Source of the DNA: Alicyclobacillus acidocaldarius subsp. acidocaldarius Tc-4-1
GTDB lineage: Bacteria; Bacillota; Bacilli; Alicyclobacillales; Alicyclobacillaceae
Direction of reading: 5' to 3'
Assembly: GCF_000219875.1 (NCBI RefSeq)
Contig: NC_017167.1
Location: forward strand, 1,947,572 to 2,011,571
Length of the DNA stretch: 64,000 nt
Shown here: positions 1 to 8,495 of the stretch, piece after piece
Layout: each line of letters begins with the position of its first letter
How positions within the stretch are numbered: position 1 is the first letter of the stretch
Made by a program: the position numbers and the translations under genes
The notes under the pieces: generated by a model
Told to the model about the DNA's origin: nothing
Seen by the model: the letters and a program-made list of their open reading frames with translations, nothing else
Database searches by the model: none

Positions 1-1083
1 CTGAAGCGCGGGCTTCGCGGCGCCGGGGTAGCGGACCGTGACGTGACGAAACTCGATGGTGACGCCCTGCGGGCTCAAAAGCGGCGTCCGGCCTCCGTCG
101 CGTAGCGGCATGGCAGGTATCGGCGTCTCGAGCACCTCCCGGTGCTGCTCAAGCATCGCCACGCCGTCCCGCGCCGCGTGATATTGGGCACCCGCCGTGC
201 GAATCGGCAGGTAATATTCCGGCGCGAGCAGGAGCAGCACGAGCGCCGCGGCGAAGTCCATGCGGCCGTTCAGCAGGCGGATGCCGAGCGAGACGGCCAC
301 GAGGCCGATGCTCACCATGGTGAAAAGCTCCGTCACGAGCGAGGACAGAAAGGCGAGCCGGAGTACCTTCATCGTCGTCCGCCGGTAATCGTCGGCCACG
401 CGCTCGATGATCTCCACCTGCGCCCGGCTGCGCCCAAACACCTTCAGCGTCCAGAGCCCGCGCACCACGTCGAGGAAGTGGCCCCCGAGGCGTTCGAGGG
501 CCTCAAACCGCCTGTCGGTGGCTTTCTGCGCTGCCTGCCCCACGAGGACAAGCAGCAGCACCATGAAGGGCACCGTCGCCGCAAGAATGACGGCCGTCAA
601 CCGATCCTCAACCGCAGCAAACGCGAGGATGGCGATTGGCACCGCCGCGGACGCAGCCGCTTGCGGAAGATAGCTCGCGAGATACGCGTCCATTCCGTCG
701 ATCCCGTCCGTGAGCCACGTCCGCCACGCTCCGGCCGGATGGCGGCGAACCTCCACCGGCCCAAGCGCAGCCATCTGCTCGACCATCTCGCGCCGAATGC
801 GCCGTTTGACGTGCGAGGCGAAGCGCTGGGACAGCCACTTGGCGGCTGCCATCAGGACCGCCCTCGCCGCAATGACGGCGAAAAAGGCGATGAGCGCGGC
901 GAACCACGCATGTGCCCCCTCCGCACGCGGGAATACGGAACTCACAGCCCGCGACAGGTACCACGCCTGCGGCAGGACCAAGAGCCCGGCGAGCGCGGAT
1001 GCGGCGGATGCGAGCAGGAACATACGTCGTTCCTGGCGCGTCGCGACAGGCAGGTGACGAGTGACGGAACGCACCGGCTTCAC
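1..1083 (-). CDS. cydD: CydD-type ABC exporter subunit (partial)
   Basis: Half of the heterodimeric ABC exporter (CydDC) that exports thiols and is needed to assemble cytochrome bd. The window holds the N-terminal 361 codons and the gene runs off the left edge. What is visible is the membrane domain, with hydrophobic segments near residues 20-40, 55-75, 130-170 and 240-285, followed by the first strands of the nucleotide-binding domain (EFRHVTVRYPGAA, about 345-358). The Walker motifs lie outside the window. I chose GTG at 1083, which follows AAGGA overlapping the cydB stop. An ATG about 20 codons further in is the alternative. The gene is 9 bp downstream of cydB in the same operon. The order cydA-cydB-cydD supports the name over a generic exporter. 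Confidence 0.85.
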   Translation of the reverse strand, partial: MKPVRSVTRHLPVATRQERRMFLLASAASALAGLLVLPQAWYLSRAVSSVFPRAEGAHAWFAALIAFFAVIAARAVLMAAAKWLSQRFASHVKRRIRREMVEQMAALGPVEVRRHPAGAWRTWLTDGIDGMDAYLASYLPQAAASAAVPIAILAFAAVEDRLTAVILAATVPFMVLLLVLVGQAAQKATDRRFEALERLGGHFLDVVRGLWTLKVFGRSRAQVEIIERVADDYRRTTMKVLRLAFLSSLVTELFTMVSIGLVAVSLGIRLLNGRMDFAAALVLLLLAPEYYLPIRTAGAQYHAARDGVAMLEQHREVLETPIPAMPLRDGGRTPLLSPQGVTIEFRHVTVRYPGAAKPALQ

Positions 1084-1092
1084 CTTCGTTCC

Positions 1093-2106
1093 TTAGTATT
1101 CGAGCGGGTGATCGCTCGACAGACGCTTCCGGAACACCCAGTAACTCCATCCCTGGTACAGGAGAACGAACGGCACCACCGTCAACGCGACGATGGTCAT
1201 CACCTTCAGCGAATACGGATTCGATGCCGTGTTGTAAATCGTCAGGCTCCACGCCGGATTCAGCGAGCTGACCATCACCCGTGGGAACAAGTCCATGAAG
1301 ACCGTGATGGTCGAAAGAACGATGGTCAGCCCCGTCATGAAGAACGCCCAACCGTCCCGCTTCGCGCGAATGAAGAACTGGACCGAGAACAGCGCCAAAC
1401 CGGCCAGGACAGGCACGACACCCGGGTCAATGCCCCGGCGCGTAAACATATCCGTTTCGAGATAGCTCAGCACGACGAACAGGAAGGTGAGCGCCGTCGC
1501 CCAGGCACCAATTGCCGTGGCGGCCGCGCGAGCTCGCTCCTGCAGCACGCCGGACGTTCTGAGCGAGATGAAGAGCGCCCCGTGCAGGATGAAGAGAAGC
1601 GTCATGCTCACCCCGCCCACGACGGAGTACAGGCTGATGAGATCCCAGAACGATCCGACGTAATTCTTGTTCTGATCAATCGGCACGCCGTGCATCATGT
1701 TGGCAAGGGCAATGCCCCACAGGAGTGGTGGCAACAGGCTGCCGCCGAAGATGACCCAGTCCCAGAACGTCCGCCAAACCGGATGTTCCACCTTGCTCCG
1801 AAACTCGAAGGCGACACCTCGCCCGATGAGCGCCACCAGCAGCAGAAAGAGCGCCATGTAAAATCCGCTGAACAGCGTGGCATACCAGCCGGGAAAGGCG
1901 GCGAACATCGCCCCGCCCGCCGTGATGAACCACACCTCGTTGGCATCCCAGAACGGCCCGATGGTGTTGATGAGCAGCCTGCGTTCCTTATCCGTCTTGC
2001 CGAGAAACGGGACCAGGATGCCCACCCCGTAGTCGAAGCCCTCGAGGAAGAAGAAACCGATGAACAACACGGCGATGATCGCAAACCAGAACGATTCAAG
2101 CGTCAT
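1093..2106 (-). CDS. cydB: Cytochrome bd quinol oxidase subunit II
   Basis: Membrane subunit II of cytochrome bd, which with CydA oxidises quinol and reduces oxygen to water without pumping protons. The protein is about 337 residues, normal for the family, with eight or more hydrophobic helices and the conserved N-terminal stretch FFLEGFDYGVG and the GPFWDANEVW motif near residues 50-65. ATG at 2106 is preferred because AGGAGG lies 8 nt upstream. A GTG three codons earlier overlaps that ribosome binding site. It sits 33 bp after cydA and 9 bp before cydD, so the three genes are almost certainly cotranscribed. Confidence 0.95.
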   Translation of the reverse strand: MTLESFWFAIIAVLFIGFFFLEGFDYGVGILVPFLGKTDKERRLLINTIGPFWDANEVWFITAGGAMFAAFPGWYATLFSGFYMALFLLLVALIGRGVAFEFRSKVEHPVWRTFWDWVIFGGSLLPPLLWGIALANMMHGVPIDQNKNYVGSFWDLISLYSVVGGVSMTLLFILHGALFISLRTSGVLQERARAAATAIGAWATALTFLFVVLSYLETDMFTRRGIDPGVVPVLAGLALFSVQFFIRAKRDGWAFFMTGLTIVLSTITVFMDLFPRVMVSSLNPAWSLTIYNTASNPYSLKVMTIVALTVVPFVLLYQGWSYWVFRKRLSSDHPLEY

Positions 2107-2139
2107 CTCGCGCACCTCCTAAGGCTCGTCGCACGCCCA

Positions 2140-3525
2140 TCAAAGCGCCACTGGCGAAAGCGACTCGGGTTCATCGCCGTGATCGTCTTCCACTGGACCC
2201 TGTCGCACGACGCGCGCGATGAGGTACAGGTCCACCGCGGCAAGAAGACCGTAGAGCAGCGTGAAGACAATGAGCGTCGTGAGCACCTCTCCCGCGGACA
2301 CGGTCGGGGACACCCCGTCTCGTGTCAGCTGCAGGCCGTACACCACCCACGGCTGCCGCCCCATTTCGGTCATGATCCAGCCCATGGTGTTCGCAATGAA
2401 AGGCAAGGACGTTGCCCAGACCATCCACTTCAGGTAGCGACGGCCAGGAACTAACCGATTGCGAATGATCCGCCACACGCCCCACGCGGAGGCGAGGAAC
2501 ATCAGAGCACCCGCGAAGACCATGATGCGGAAGCTCCAGAAGATCACCGGGACATCAGGAACGTAATTGCCCGCGCCATATCTCGCCTGCATCTGTTGTT
2601 GAAGTTCGAGAATCCCTGGCACGCTGCCGTACAGCCGGTTGTAAGAGAGCACGCTGAGGAGATATGGTATCTGAATCATCCACGTGTTCTTGTGTGCGCC
2701 AGCGTGGATGATGGCGAACAGCGTCCACGGCGCCGGGCTGCCACTTGTCTTCCAGAGCGCCTCCGAAGCGGCCAGCTTCATCGGCTGGGACACGAGGAGA
2801 TATTGCGCCTGCTCGTGCCCGACGACCATCACGAGAAAGCTCGCGGCCACGGCCACGATGGATGCTATCGCGAAGCTCGGCTCGAACACTTCGATGTGGC
2901 GCTTGCGCAACAGTTGATACGCGCTGATGCCCATCACGACGAACGCGCCGGTCACGAGTGCCCCTAGAAACACGTGTGGAAATTCGTACCACAACTGCGG
3001 ATTGGTCAGGAGCGCGCCGAAACTCGACATTTCGGCATGACCGTCTTTGAGCGTGTAGCCCACCGGGTGCTGCATGAAGGCATTCGCCGTCAGGATCCAG
3101 AACGCCGAAAGCGTGGTCCCGATGGCCACCAGCCAGATGGACGCCACATGCATGCGCTTGGATAGTTTATCCCACCCGAACATCCAAACGCCTAAAAACG
3201 TAGATTCGAGGAAAAATGCAAGCAGCGACTCAATCGCGAGCGGCGCGCCAAAGACGTCGCCCACAAAGCGGGAATAGTTCGCCCAGTTCATGCCGAACTG
3301 GAACTCCTGCAAAATGCCCGTCACCACGCCCACAGCGAAGTTGATGAGAAAGATCTTCCCCCAGAATTGCGCCATCTGCTTGTAGCGGTCGTCTTTCTTG
3401 ACGACGTACAAGGTCTCCATAATGGCAATCAGGTACACGAGACCGATGGTCACAGGGACAAAGAAGAAGTGATACACCGTGGTGATGCCAAACTGCCACC
3501 GCGCCAACGCGACTTCACTCGGCAT
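2140..3525 (-). CDS. cydA: Cytochrome bd quinol oxidase subunit I
   Basis: Heme-bearing subunit I of cytochrome bd oxidase, located in the cytoplasmic membrane. Starting at ATG 3525, His19 matches the axial heme ligand of the family, a second histidine lies in FPHVFLGAL, and the GRQPW motif of the quinol-site region is near residue 390. At about 461 residues it is the short-Q-loop type usual in Firmicutes. The upstream in-frame ATG at 3555 is less likely because GGGGGAGGG lies just 5' of ATG 3525. First gene of cydA-cydB-cydD. About 165 bp upstream separates it from the exporter terminator and contains the dyad listed separately. Confidence 0.95.
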   Translation of the reverse strand: MPSEVALARWQFGITTVYHFFFVPVTIGLVYLIAIMETLYVVKKDDRYKQMAQFWGKIFLINFAVGVVTGILQEFQFGMNWANYSRFVGDVFGAPLAIESLLAFFLESTFLGVWMFGWDKLSKRMHVASIWLVAIGTTLSAFWILTANAFMQHPVGYTLKDGHAEMSSFGALLTNPQLWYEFPHVFLGALVTGAFVVMGISAYQLLRKRHIEVFEPSFAIASIVAVAASFLVMVVGHEQAQYLLVSQPMKLAASEALWKTSGSPAPWTLFAIIHAGAHKNTWMIQIPYLLSVLSYNRLYGSVPGILELQQQMQARYGAGNYVPDVPVIFWSFRIMVFAGALMFLASAWGVWRIIRNRLVPGRRYLKWMVWATSLPFIANTMGWIMTEMGRQPWVVYGLQLTRDGVSPTVSAGEVLTTLIVFTLLYGLLAAVDLYLIARVVRQGPVEDDHGDEPESLSPVAL

Positions 3526-3557
3526 GCGCCCTCCCCCTTCCATACTCGTAATCAAAA

Positions 3558-3596
3558 GTGATACTTGGAGCGCTCCTCACACTTGGATCGTATCAC
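3558..3596. promoter_or_regulatory. Inverted repeat in the cydA leader
   Basis: Arms GTGATAC (3558-3564) and GTATCAC (3590-3596) enclose a second palindrome, GGAGCGCTCC (3567-3576). The element lies 33-71 bp upstream of the cydA start. It could be an operator or a 5'-UTR hairpin. It does not match the Rex operator consensus I know, so the regulator is unknown. Confidence 0.35.
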
Positions 3597-3691
3597 CATA
3601 TACTTCGAAAAAAATGCACTCTAGGTGTAGGTTTTTGAACAAACCGCGGCACGAGCTTGAACAGTTTGTAACGACCACACAGGCATCCGAC

Positions 3692-3734
3692 AAAAAAGCC
3701 GCTCCAGGGCTTCTCGTGAGCCCTGTGAGCGGCC
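3692..3734 (-). terminator. Rho-independent terminator of the MFS exporter gene
   Basis: On the minus strand a stem begins GCCGCTCACAGGGCT, closes with AGCCCTGGAGCGGC and is followed by TTTTTTG. It starts about 15 bp after the MFS stop codon, so it ends the marR-MFS transcript before the cyd operon. Confidence 0.85.
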
Positions 3735-3748
3735 GTATCCGACGCAGC

Positions 3749-5368
3749 TCAGCCTTCGTGTGCCTCGTTCTCCTCAGCGCGAAAATATTCTTCACCCTTG
3801 AGCCTTACCTCGGGCAGGAAGAATGTACCGATGAACGTGAGCGCGGAAAAGATCAAACCCACAAAGAACAGCTTTTGGATTCCGTACGTCAGGGACAACT
3901 TCACTGCCTGCATCAGCTGGTGATAGAGCGCCTGCCCCGCAGGGCCAAGTCGGTCAAAGTCTGCTGCGATGGCCTTCTGCGCCTGAGAGGTCAGGAGCGC
4001 CTGCGGGTTGAGCGAACCGATCTTTCCCTTCACCGCCGAGAGCGCCGAAGGAAGAGACGCGCTCAGCTTGTTCGAAAAGGCGTGATTCAACACGGTTCCG
4101 AACACCGGCGATGCAACGACGCCGCCGAGCGAACTCACGAACTGCTGGCTCGCGTTTACCGTCCCCATCACGCGATACGGAAAAGCGTTTTGCACCGCCA
4201 TGTTCATGAGCGGCATCAAGGCGCCAATGCCCAGGCCCAGGACCACCATGTCCACCATGATGGTGGGCCACGACGTGTGCACGTCAATCCGGTTCAACAG
4301 GATCGAACCCATGACAATTACAGCGCCCGAAAGCCACGCCACATAGCGATACCGCCCCGTCTTGGACATCACCTGTCCAGAAACCATACTCCCAACCATG
4401 AACCCGCCCATCATCGGCGTCATGATCCAACCGCTGTTCTGCGCGTTCAGGCCGATCACGCCCTGCACAAAAATGGGCAGGTACATCAGGCTTCCGAACA
4501 TCGCCATGCCCACGAGCAACTGCAGCACGAGCGACGTGGTGAACACCCGGTTGCGAAACAGCCACGGCGCGATGAGCGGATCCGGCGCACGCATCTCCCA
4601 GGAGACGAACGCCACCAGGACGAGCGCACCACCGGCCAACATGCCGACGATTTCAAGCGATCCCACGGATACTTGCTCCCCCGCCCAGGTCAGCGCGAGA
4701 AGGATGGGCACGAGTCCGACGGTGAGGAGCGCCGCCCCCTGCCAATCGACCTTGACCTGATCCTTGGTCCGAACCGTGGGCAACGCGAACACCACGCCGA
4801 CGATGGCGACGACGACAAACGGCAGATTGACGTAAAACACCCATCGCCACGACCAGTTGTCTGTGATAAACCCCCCGATGGCCGGCCCGACAATGCTCGA
4901 GAGCCCAAACACAGCCATCATTACGCCCATCCAACGCGCGCGCTCCTTCGGCGAGAAGATGTCGCCGATGGTTGCCCGCGGCATGCTCATCATGGCCCCA
5001 GCGCCGACGCCTTGCACCGCACGGGCCCAGACGAGTTCCAACATGCTGTGGGCCTGGCCCGAGATGGCGGATCCGATGCCAAACATCACGAGCCCGAACA
5101 AATAAAACGGCTTACGCCCAAACACGTCCGACAGCTTTCCGTAGATGGGCACCGTGATGGACGACGTGATCATGTACGCAGTGAACACCCACGTGTACAG
5201 GTTCAGCCCGTGCAAATCACTGATGACCGTCGGCATGGCCGTGGACACGACGGTCTGATCCAGCGACGAGAAGAACATGGTCACAAGCACGGTGGCAAAC
5301 GCCCACCACTTGCGCGACCCGGTGATCTGATTCGTCCTCTGCACCTCATACGAAGCGCTCAAGTTCAT
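3749..5368 (-). CDS. DHA2-family (EmrB/QacA-like) MFS multidrug exporter
   Basis: Proton-driven drug efflux transporter of the major facilitator superfamily. The 539 residues and roughly fourteen hydrophobic segments fit the 14-TM DHA2 group. The loop 2-3 signature GKLSDVFGRKP is present near residue 78, and the motif C-like region GLSSIVGPAIGG of TM5 lies near residue 155. TM1 carries the SSLDQTVVSTAMP signature with an acidic residue typical of this group. The start overlaps the marR stop by 4 bp (ATGA), so the two are translationally coupled, and a strong terminator follows. This layout suggests drug-inducible expression through the MarR protein. The substrate cannot be predicted. Confidence 0.9.
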   Translation of the reverse strand: MNLSASYEVQRTNQITGSRKWWAFATVLVTMFFSSLDQTVVSTAMPTVISDLHGLNLYTWVFTAYMITSSITVPIYGKLSDVFGRKPFYLFGLVMFGIGSAISGQAHSMLELVWARAVQGVGAGAMMSMPRATIGDIFSPKERARWMGVMMAVFGLSSIVGPAIGGFITDNWSWRWVFYVNLPFVVVAIVGVVFALPTVRTKDQVKVDWQGAALLTVGLVPILLALTWAGEQVSVGSLEIVGMLAGGALVLVAFVSWEMRAPDPLIAPWLFRNRVFTTSLVLQLLVGMAMFGSLMYLPIFVQGVIGLNAQNSGWIMTPMMGGFMVGSMVSGQVMSKTGRYRYVAWLSGAVIVMGSILLNRIDVHTSWPTIMVDMVVLGLGIGALMPLMNMAVQNAFPYRVMGTVNASQQFVSSLGGVVASPVFGTVLNHAFSNKLSASLPSALSAVKGKIGSLNPQALLTSQAQKAIAADFDRLGPAGQALYHQLMQAVKLSLTYGIQKLFFVGLIFSALTFIGTFFLPEVRLKGEEYFRAEENEAHEG

Positions 5369-5856
5369 ACCTCCTGACGAGGAGTCTCTTCCCCGTACGA
5401 TTCGCCGTACGATTGGATCCGTAGCTGCTTCGCAGCAGCAACCATGGTCTCAAGCGCCGAGACGCACTGCTCAAACGCCCCAGGTTCAATCCGCGACACC
5501 ATCTGCCGCATCATCTCGAACCACGCCTGCTCCACCTCGGCGAGCTTGGCGCGCCCGGCCTCCGTCAGTTCAATCACGACCACCCGCCTGTCTTCCTCGT
5601 CCCGGACCCGAGAGACGTAGCCGTGATGCTCGAGGCGGTCAATCATCACGGTGATGGCGCTCGGCGTCACCTCCAGCCGCTCCGCGAGCTGCGACACCTT
5701 GAGCCGCCCTTCGCGCCGGATCATCTGCATGGTGAAAAACTGACCCGCGGTGAGGCCCGTGTGCAGGCGGTTCAGCAAATGCGGGCCGAACTCCTGCGCC
5801 AGCACGCCGAGCGATTGTGCAAACCGCTGGGTCAGCGCATCCATGTCCCCTCTCAT
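5365..5856 (-). CDS. MarR-family transcriptional regulator
   Basis: Winged-helix regulator, probably repressing itself and the overlapping efflux gene and released by small phenolic or drug-like ligands. The protein is 163 residues. The helix-turn-helix and wing are at roughly residues 50-105 (LKVSQLAERLEVTPSAIT, then the DEEDRRVV wing). ATG 5856 follows AGGAGG with 8-nt spacing. The last codons repeat a YGESYGEE pattern. A divergent AIM24-like gene lies upstream, and the shared intergenic region contains a perfect dyad that is a candidate operator. Confidence 0.9.
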   Translation of the reverse strand: MRGDMDALTQRFAQSLGVLAQEFGPHLLNRLHTGLTAGQFFTMQMIRREGRLKVSQLAERLEVTPSAITVMIDRLEHHGYVSRVRDEEDRRVVVIELTEAGRAKLAEVEQAWFEMMRQMVSRIEPGAFEQCVSALETMVAAAKQLRIQSYGESYGEETPRQEV

Positions 5857-5927
5857 CCGCGATCCTCCTGATGTTCAATCGTTCAAATCGCCAAATCTTT
5901 ATAACGAGCTAATCTTTCTACCGTTTA

Positions 5928-5948
5928 ACATTTACATTGTATAAATGT
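5928..5948. promoter_or_regulatory. Perfect dyad between marR and the AIM24-like gene
   Basis: Seven-base arms ACATTTA (5928-5934) and TAAATGT (5942-5948) with a 7-bp spacer. The size and position fit a MarR-type operator controlling the marR-exporter operon, about 70 bp from the marR start. A direct repeat of TTGAAC lies closer to marR (about 5873-5886). Assignment to MarR is inferred. Confidence 0.45.
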
Positions 5949-6062
5949 CTCGCGTTCGCGTCAAGTCGACGCGATTGGACACGCATCGCGCCCCGCCTAT
6001 GGTACGATAGCCCAAACGGAATTGCGGCCACGCTCGAGCGCGTGGGGATGGGAGGATGGCCG

Positions 6063-6740
6063 ATGGACTACCACATTCACGGCAGCACCATGCAGACGCT
6101 CGAGGTTCGGCTCGAACCGGGAGAAAGCGTGTTTTCGGAGGCGGGATGCCTGCTCTCGATGACGCCCGGCACGTACATGGAGACGCGGGCGCCGGGCGGC
6201 CTTGCCGGCATGTTTCGGCGAGCGCTGAGCGGCAACAGCGTATTTCTCACCTACTATCGCGCAGCGCGAGGCGAATCCGTGGTGCAGTTCACCACGCGCA
6301 TGCCTGGGCACATCCTCGCGCTGCCGCTGCACCAATATGGACGCGTGATCGCAGAACGGCACAGCTTTCTCTGCGCGGAGTCGACGGTGGACTACGGCGT
6401 GGAGGTCACGCTCAACATCGGCCGCTTTCTCGGCGGCAACGGCCTGGCGCTGACCCACCTGGCAGGCGACGGGATGGCGTTTCTTTCGATTGACGGCGAG
6501 ATCGTCGAGCGCGATCTCGCCCGGGGCGAGAGCCTGCTCGTTCACCCAGGCCATATCGCGGCGTTCACAGACGGGATCGACTACCGCGTCCAACTCATGC
6601 AGGGCGTCGCCAACATGCTGTTTTCGGGAGACGGGCTGTTCCTGGTGGAGCTGACGGGGCCGGGGCGCGTGTGGCTCCACTCGGTCACCGTGCACAATCT
6701 GGTCCACGTCATTCAGGCGTACTGGGGATCGCCGCGCTGA
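6063..6740 (+). CDS. AIM24/TIGR00266-like protein
   Basis: Member of the AIM24 family, a double-stranded beta-helix fold whose bacterial members have no settled function (a mitochondrial relative affects inner-membrane organisation). The 225-residue protein begins with a motif typical of the family: an early strand with LEPGESVFSEAGCLL followed by a glycine-rich GGLAGMFRRALSG segment. A second characteristic region is HPGHIAAFTDGIDYRVQ near residue 165. There is no signal peptide or membrane helix. ATG 6063 follows GGGAGGA with about 8-nt spacing. Its 3' end overlaps the convergent btuD by about 30 bp. Confidence 0.8.
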   Translation: MDYHIHGSTMQTLEVRLEPGESVFSEAGCLLSMTPGTYMETRAPGGLAGMFRRALSGNSVFLTYYRAARGESVVQFTTRMPGHILALPLHQYGRVIAERHSFLCAESTVDYGVEVTLNIGRFLGGNGLALTHLAGDGMAFLSIDGEIVERDLARGESLLVHPGHIAAFTDGIDYRVQLMQGVANMLFSGDGLFLVELTGPGRVWLHSVTVHNLVHVIQAYWGSPR

Positions 6741-7482
6741 CGCTGAGGCGCACGGCCCCCGTGTGCGGATCGCGAAACGGGCGCGCATCCACGCGAAAGA
6801 CGGCGCGCAGAAGCTCAGGCGTGAACACCTCGTCGGGCGATCCGTCGGCGACCAGCCGGCCGCGGTGCAGGCAGACCGTGCGGTGACAGTGAGCGAGAGC
6901 GAATTCCAGATGGTGAAGGGCGATGATGATCAGGCGGCCTTCCCCGGCGAGGGCGCGCAGCCTGGCCAGGATGTCGAGCTGATAATGGATGTCGAGGCTC
7001 GCGATGGGCTCGTCGAGGAGCAAAATTGGCGCCTCCTGGGCCAGGCAGCGCGCGATGGCCGCCCGCTGTCGCTCGCCCCCAGAAAGATTCGCGAGCAGCG
7101 TGTCTTGGTACCCCATGAGCCCCATCACGGCGAGCGCGTCGTCCACCGCGGCCGCGTCCGCCCTGCCAAGCACACCGCGCGGCGCGTGGCTGTATCGCCC
7201 CATCTCGACAAACTCGCGCACGGTAAAGGGGATGTCGTCCGCGAGAAACTGCGGCAGATACGCCACGCGGCGAGCGCGCCAGCTGGGTTCGCGCGCATGG
7301 ACGGGCTCGCCCATGACCTGAACTGCGCCGCCCGTCGGGCGAAGCACGCCTGCCATCGCGCGCAGGAGCGTGGTCTTGCCCGCGCCGTTGGGGCCCACCA
7401 GGCCCACCATTTCACCTGGGACAAATTCCGCGCAGATGTCCCGCAGAATGGGATGGCAGTCGAGATGCTGGATCTGGATCAT
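6709..7482 (-). CDS. btuD: Corrinoid ABC transporter, ATP-binding subunit
   Basis: Cytoplasmic ATPase of the BtuFCD vitamin B12 importer. The 257-residue protein has Walker A GPNGAGKTT near residue 30, the signature LSGGERQRAAIARCL near 135-150, Walker B ILLLDEP at about 158 and the switch histidine in IALHH at about 190. ATG 7482 overlaps the btuC stop (ATGA). The fold is shared by iron-siderophore and cobalamin systems. The assignment to corrinoids rests on the cobalamin riboswitch in front of btuF and on the nearby adenosyltransferase and cobT. The 3' end overlaps the convergent AIM24-like gene. Confidence 0.85.
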   Translation of the reverse strand: MIQIQHLDCHPILRDICAEFVPGEMVGLVGPNGAGKTTLLRAMAGVLRPTGGAVQVMGEPVHAREPSWRARRVAYLPQFLADDIPFTVREFVEMGRYSHAPRGVLGRADAAAVDDALAVMGLMGYQDTLLANLSGGERQRAAIARCLAQEAPILLLDEPIASLDIHYQLDILARLRALAGEGRLIIIALHHLEFALAHCHRTVCLHRGRLVADGSPDEVFTPELLRAVFRVDARPFRDPHTGAVRLSVSAAIPSTPE

Positions 7483-8495
7483 AAGCCCGCGTCCCCTCCA
7501 CGCCCATGTCGGTACAACAGGTAGACAAAAAAGGGCACGCCGAGGCACGACGTCACAATGCCGACGTTCAATTCCGCCGGCTGAACCGCGGTACGGCCGA
7601 CGAGATCGGACAGCGTCAGTAGCACTGCGCCGCCCAGGGCGGATGCGGCGAGGAGCGGCCGGTGATTCGGGCCCATAAGGCGCCTCAGGATATGCGGCAC
7701 GATGAGGCCGATAAACGAGATGACGCCTGTCGTGCTCACGGCCACCGCTACGATGAGCGCCGCCACGGCGAGGGATACGCGCTTGATGCGCTCCACGTCC
7801 ACGCCGACCGCCTCCGCGTGCTCCTCGCCCGTCGTGAGAATGTCGTACGCAAAGGCGAGGCGCAAAAAGACGGGCATGGCCAGCGCGTTGACGGCCGCAA
7901 GCGTCGCGGCCTCCGTCCAGTTCGATCCGTCCAGGCCGCCGAACAGCCAAAACATCATCTGCTGCATCTCCTGGAGTGGGGATAGGTCGAGGATGGCCGT
8001 GATGATGGCGCTGCAGAGCGAGCTCAGGGCGACGCCCGCGAGAAGCAGCCGGTACATGTCGGTGCGCCGTGCGTTCGTCGCAAGGCGGTAGATGATGGCG
8101 GCCACCGCCAGGCCAAAAGCGAAGGCCAAGGCGGGCGTGGCCACTTGGATGCGCGCGGCGAGCCCCGTCGAGACGGCGATCACGGCCCCGAGCGCGCCGC
8201 CGCTCGACACGCCGATGACGCCCGGGTCCGCCATGGGGTTGCGCAGGATGGCCTGGAGCACGGCCCCTGAGAGCGCGAGCGCGCATCCCGCCAACACGGC
8301 CACGACGAGACGAGGCCAGCGAATGGCCCCCACGACCACCGCGTCAAGGCCGCGATGGCCTGCGAAGTACGCCCACGTGTCGGCCGGGATCTGCCAAAAG
8401 GGGATGATCACAGGCCCGATGCCGATTTCAAGCGCGGCCGAGGCGAGGAGCGCGAAGGCAAGCGCTCCAAAGGCCCAGGCGCGCCGCCTGGTCAT
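7479..8495 (-). CDS. btuC: Corrinoid ABC transporter, FecCD-type permease
   Basis: Membrane permease that forms the translocation channel for the corrinoid delivered by BtuF. The protein is 338 residues with about ten hydrophobic helices, the usual BtuC size. It carries the family stretch GAVLQAILRNPMADPGVIGV near residues 80-100 and the coupling-helix region containing EAVGVDVERIK near 230. ATG 8495 overlaps the btuF stop and the stop overlaps the btuD start, so the three genes are translationally coupled. Specificity for corrinoids is inferred from the operon's riboswitch. Confidence 0.85.
   Translation of the reverse strand: MTRRRAWAFGALAFALLASAALEIGIGPVIIPFWQIPADTWAYFAGHRGLDAVVVGAIRWPRLVVAVLAGCALALSGAVLQAILRNPMADPGVIGVSSGGALGAVIAVSTGLAARIQVATPALAFAFGLAVAAIIYRLATNARRTDMYRLLLAGVALSSLCSAIITAILDLSPLQEMQQMMFWLFGGLDGSNWTEAATLAAVNALAMPVFLRLAFAYDILTTGEEHAEAVGVDVERIKRVSLAVAALIVAVAVSTTGVISFIGLIVPHILRRLMGPNHRPLLAASALGGAVLLTLSDLVGRTAVQPAELNVGIVTSCLGVPFFVYLLYRHGRGGDAGL

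Noticed and set aside
142-2454. A 770-codon plus-strand open frame opposite cydD, cydB and cydA
   Set aside because: Antisense to the clear cyd operon. The translation is Arg/His-rich without any recognisable domain.
3479-5377. A 632-codon plus-strand frame opposite the MFS exporter
   Set aside because: Antisense to a well-supported 14-TM transporter, with composition typical of a shadow frame.
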